This document shows positions 61,246 through 64,000 of a stretch of DNA of 64,000 nt, in pieces. Numbering within the stretch: position 1 is the first letter of the stretch; every line of letters begins with the position of its first letter. This DNA comes from Hymenolepis diminuta (taxonomy: Eukaryota > Platyhelminthes > Cestoda > Cyclophyllidea > Hymenolepididae), in assembly GCA_900708905.1 (NCBI GenBank), contig CAADRB010000037.1:1074926-1138925 (forward strand), read 5' to 3'. Made by a program: the position numbers and the translations under genes. Under the pieces are notes generated by a model. That model ran no database searches, was not told the DNA's origin, and was given only the letters and a program-made list of their open reading frames with translations.

Positions 61246-64000
61246 TATTTATCGAAGGTACATTGAACCTGTTATAATTCATTTCAATTCTCTTCTTTTA
61301 GGAAGGATTCATTGGTTCGTAAGTTGATGTTTCCTCTTTCATTTTTCAGAATTCGGAAAAGAAATGTATTGATTTCTGAAAGTAATTTGAAAATGGACAC
61401 AGGTCTATCATTACTTGAAGCCTGGCATAGTATAATATACACTTCTGCAATAAATAAAATATCAAATGTCCTTCAAACAGTCGGGTAGATCTTTAGATCA
61501 AAGGTCTCAAAAATGAGCTTCTTAAACTGGGATTTGACAAGTGGTTTACCATGTAGGATTCCTCCCTAAAAAATGATAGTTATTCCAAAATATTAAATTA
61601 ATTATTAATTAGAGAAAGTCAAAAAATTACAGTTTTTTACCTTGAGAAAGCTTTTAAAAACGAGAACTGTAACATGTGCCAGTAAGAGTTGGGGGGAAGT
61701 GGTAGATCAAAAGCTGAGAATAGGAGCAGGATTAGGAAAGTATTTCGGATTCGGAATTGCAAATTTCTTGCTAACCGGACACAAGTCTAACACGTCGGAT
61801 CAAAAGAGAGGATTTGAGTCATTGTAGATCAGAGAATATTAGAGACTGAAATATCGATTTAGATCACGGTTCATTCTCCTTCTACAACTTATCTCCCCAA
61901 ATAGTTAAGATTGCCTGATTACGAGAAGAAACATTATTTTAACATGACAGAGCTCACAATAGTTCTGTCGATCTTAATTAAATTTCCACAAAACCCATCT
62001 TCATTTTGAGTGCACAGTTTTGTACCTCCCTAGCCTTATTTTAGATATCACGATCAATTTAGTTTTAATAGCAAGCATCCTATTGTGAATTTTGGTGGTT
62101 TTTTGTAATTGAGTCAGCGGGATATAAATATGGATCGATTCAAATAACTCTTCTATTTAAGTAGTATAGTTTCAGCGAAATGTTGATATTATTGTCCTTA
62201 ATAATAAGTTAATTCTAGATCATTTTGACCACTCGATGGGTCAGAAATGGGAGAAAATGTTTAAGATGTAAACATTTTAGTAAAACAAATTATGGAAATT
62301 TTTCCTCTAGCTATAGGCCTTTCATAAAGACACGCTCCTTTGTTTAATCCTCTTTGAGGTGGAGAAGGAAGAAAACAAAATTTTGAACCGGTCGACGAAT
62401 TGGAAAGCACTGCGTCTAGAACCTGTAGCACTAACAATTTTTCCTAATCCCATTTAAGGAGGGGAAAACATATTCCATCCGAACATATCAAGGATAGAAT
62501 TTGAGAATTGTGACAAAGTCAAACGAAATTTAATGAAGCTTTAAAATTTCGGCCATCCATTTGCAGCACTCAGATTTTATAACTTTCAATCCTACAATTG
62601 GGGAGAGAAATCGTGTATTATTTAATAATTAAATTATCAATGAACAAATTTTACTTTATTTACTGACATGAAATAGATTTCGAGTACTTTGGAGATTGAT
62701 TCCAGAGATGTTGGGGCACGGGGTGGTTGAATTTTAAATTTAATTTCAAAGTTGATTTTGATTAATCTCAAGTTCATTTAAAGAATATTCCGAGAAAAGT
62801 TGTGTTTGCTGAATTTGAATAAACTTATTAGAATTTGATTTTAAGGTTCGGTTGAAGTAACAGGAAGTCTACTTTTTTTATATTAATCATGACAGGGAGT
62901 AAATATTGTACACCCTAGTTCTCATTTGATTTCACCCGAAACTGAACTGCTGTGTTGAAAACATATTACTCCCTATGCAGGAATGGAATGACCAACCGTA
63001 TGTATTAGTCCACCGACCAGTTTGCTCATAACGCCGTGGTAAGAGATTCACTCTTGACGGCCAAGAACAGATTCCACTTTTCTCACTGTTTAAATACCAA
63101 TTGCAGGCTTAAATTTTTACTGCATTCGGTTGAATAGATCAATTACTTCTCTGATCACTTTATTGCTTCCCTAAAGCTTGCAGTTTGATGATTCTGTCAT
63201 AAATTTCAGCCTCCAAAAGAGCTTGGTTAGTAAATAAAGAACGCGGAAGATCCAACCAGGAAGAACAAGGTAATTAAATTAGTATATAGCAAGTATTACT
63301 TGGAATCGAAGGCATTGAGTTGTAAATGTCCTTCAAAAAAGGAAACTTCGCAGTCTGATGTTCCAGTGTTCAATCTTCACCAATTGACTCCCAGATTTAT
63401 TGATGTTTATGTTCTCTATATTCAAAGCTCATCTACCAGTTGATTTATTTACGTGGACGAGGCATACCACTCGACTTGCTCATATGCTTTTATAGCCATG
63501 AGCAAGTGGAAGAGATCCGCATTGAGCCATTTAACATAGCACAACTGAGCACACACTTACTCATTTAAAGGTATTCAATCTAAATATGTCCACGTCCAGA
63601 GTACAGAAGTTGGGGAATAAGCTAGCATGATTTCCATCACGAGGAGCTTCCTCTTCCTGTAGCTCTGAGAAGGGATGGTTGAGATTAAAAATGCTGGAAA
63701 GCAATATCTAATTAATAGCTTTAAAAGTAAAATTTCCAAATTTGAACAAGGTTAATATACCTTAGTACAATTAAATTTTTACAGCTTCGCCGTAATTTGC
63801 TGAAAGTGTAAGGATTTATTTATTGTAGCATGAATTGTTTTAATTAATAGCAATAATAACTGACAATGACTAATCAAGTGAGTAACATTCCTTCTCCACT
63901 AAATTGACCCATCATCACATGCGTTCTCAAATTGATTTTAAATACAAAATTGCTGGAGACACTTAAAGGATCTCTCCAAAATCTTCCTCATTAATTAATA

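Larger units (their letters stand above)
55958..64000. other. Intergenic with several SINE-like copies
   Basis: No gene recognised. The longest frame (125 codons, minus, 59674-60051) is basic and Cys-containing but matches no family, and about one frame of that length is expected by chance in 64 kb at this composition. SINE-like copies are listed separately. A further faint tRNA-like segment lies near 63030-63080. Confidence 0.5.

Overview
The window looks like nuclear DNA of a flatworm (Platyhelminthes), most likely a tapeworm or related parasitic flatworm. This is inference from three things: an AT-rich composition (roughly 36-37 % GC by eye), split genes whose 5' introns are tiny (31-45 nt) and whose 3' introns are long, and splice-acceptor AGs a few bases before the start codon in both split genes. 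No search was possible, so the species is not claimed. Gene density is low and most of the 64 kb is intergenic or repeat-derived. There are two assembly gaps (32346-32937 and 55775-55957).

Three genes are well supported. On the minus strand, EXOSC7/RRP42, an RNase PH-fold subunit of the RNA exosome, lies at 11995-14282 in eight clear exons plus one candidate terminal exon. Also on the minus strand, UBE2K, a class II ubiquitin-conjugating enzyme with a C-terminal UBA domain, lies at 23414-24644 in five exons and is complete at 199 residues. On the plus strand, a cAMP-dependent protein kinase regulatory subunit of 370 residues is encoded in one uninterrupted exon at 29549-30661, behind a promoter with three CCAAT boxes. 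These are unrelated housekeeping and signalling genes with no sign of joint regulation.

Layout: 1-11.4 kb is intergenic, with short tRNA-related repeats and one CpG-rich patch near 9.0-9.3 kb. EXOSC7 occupies 12.0-14.3 kb. A degenerate LTR element without an evident polyprotein (TRIM-like, minus orientation) lies at 15992-17739. Purine-rich repeats and a possible LINE remnant fill 18.7-20.9 kb. UBE2K is at 23.4-24.6 kb, followed by a very AT-rich stretch at 24.8-28.5 kb. The PKA regulatory subunit and its 3' UTR run to about 31.7 kb. The region from 32 to 64 kb has no certain gene. It does hold a coding-like minus-strand segment interrupted by TGA codons (40448-40789), a possible plus-strand gene with a chitin-binding-type-2-like exon (44450-48220, tentative), a pair of 400-bp dispersed repeats (34.2 and 36.6 kb), and most of the tRNA-derived SINE-like copies.

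The most interesting items are the PKA regulatory subunit, which pairs a type II-like docking domain with a type I-like pseudosubstrate (RRQGV), the small LTR element, and the possible chitin-binding-type gene.
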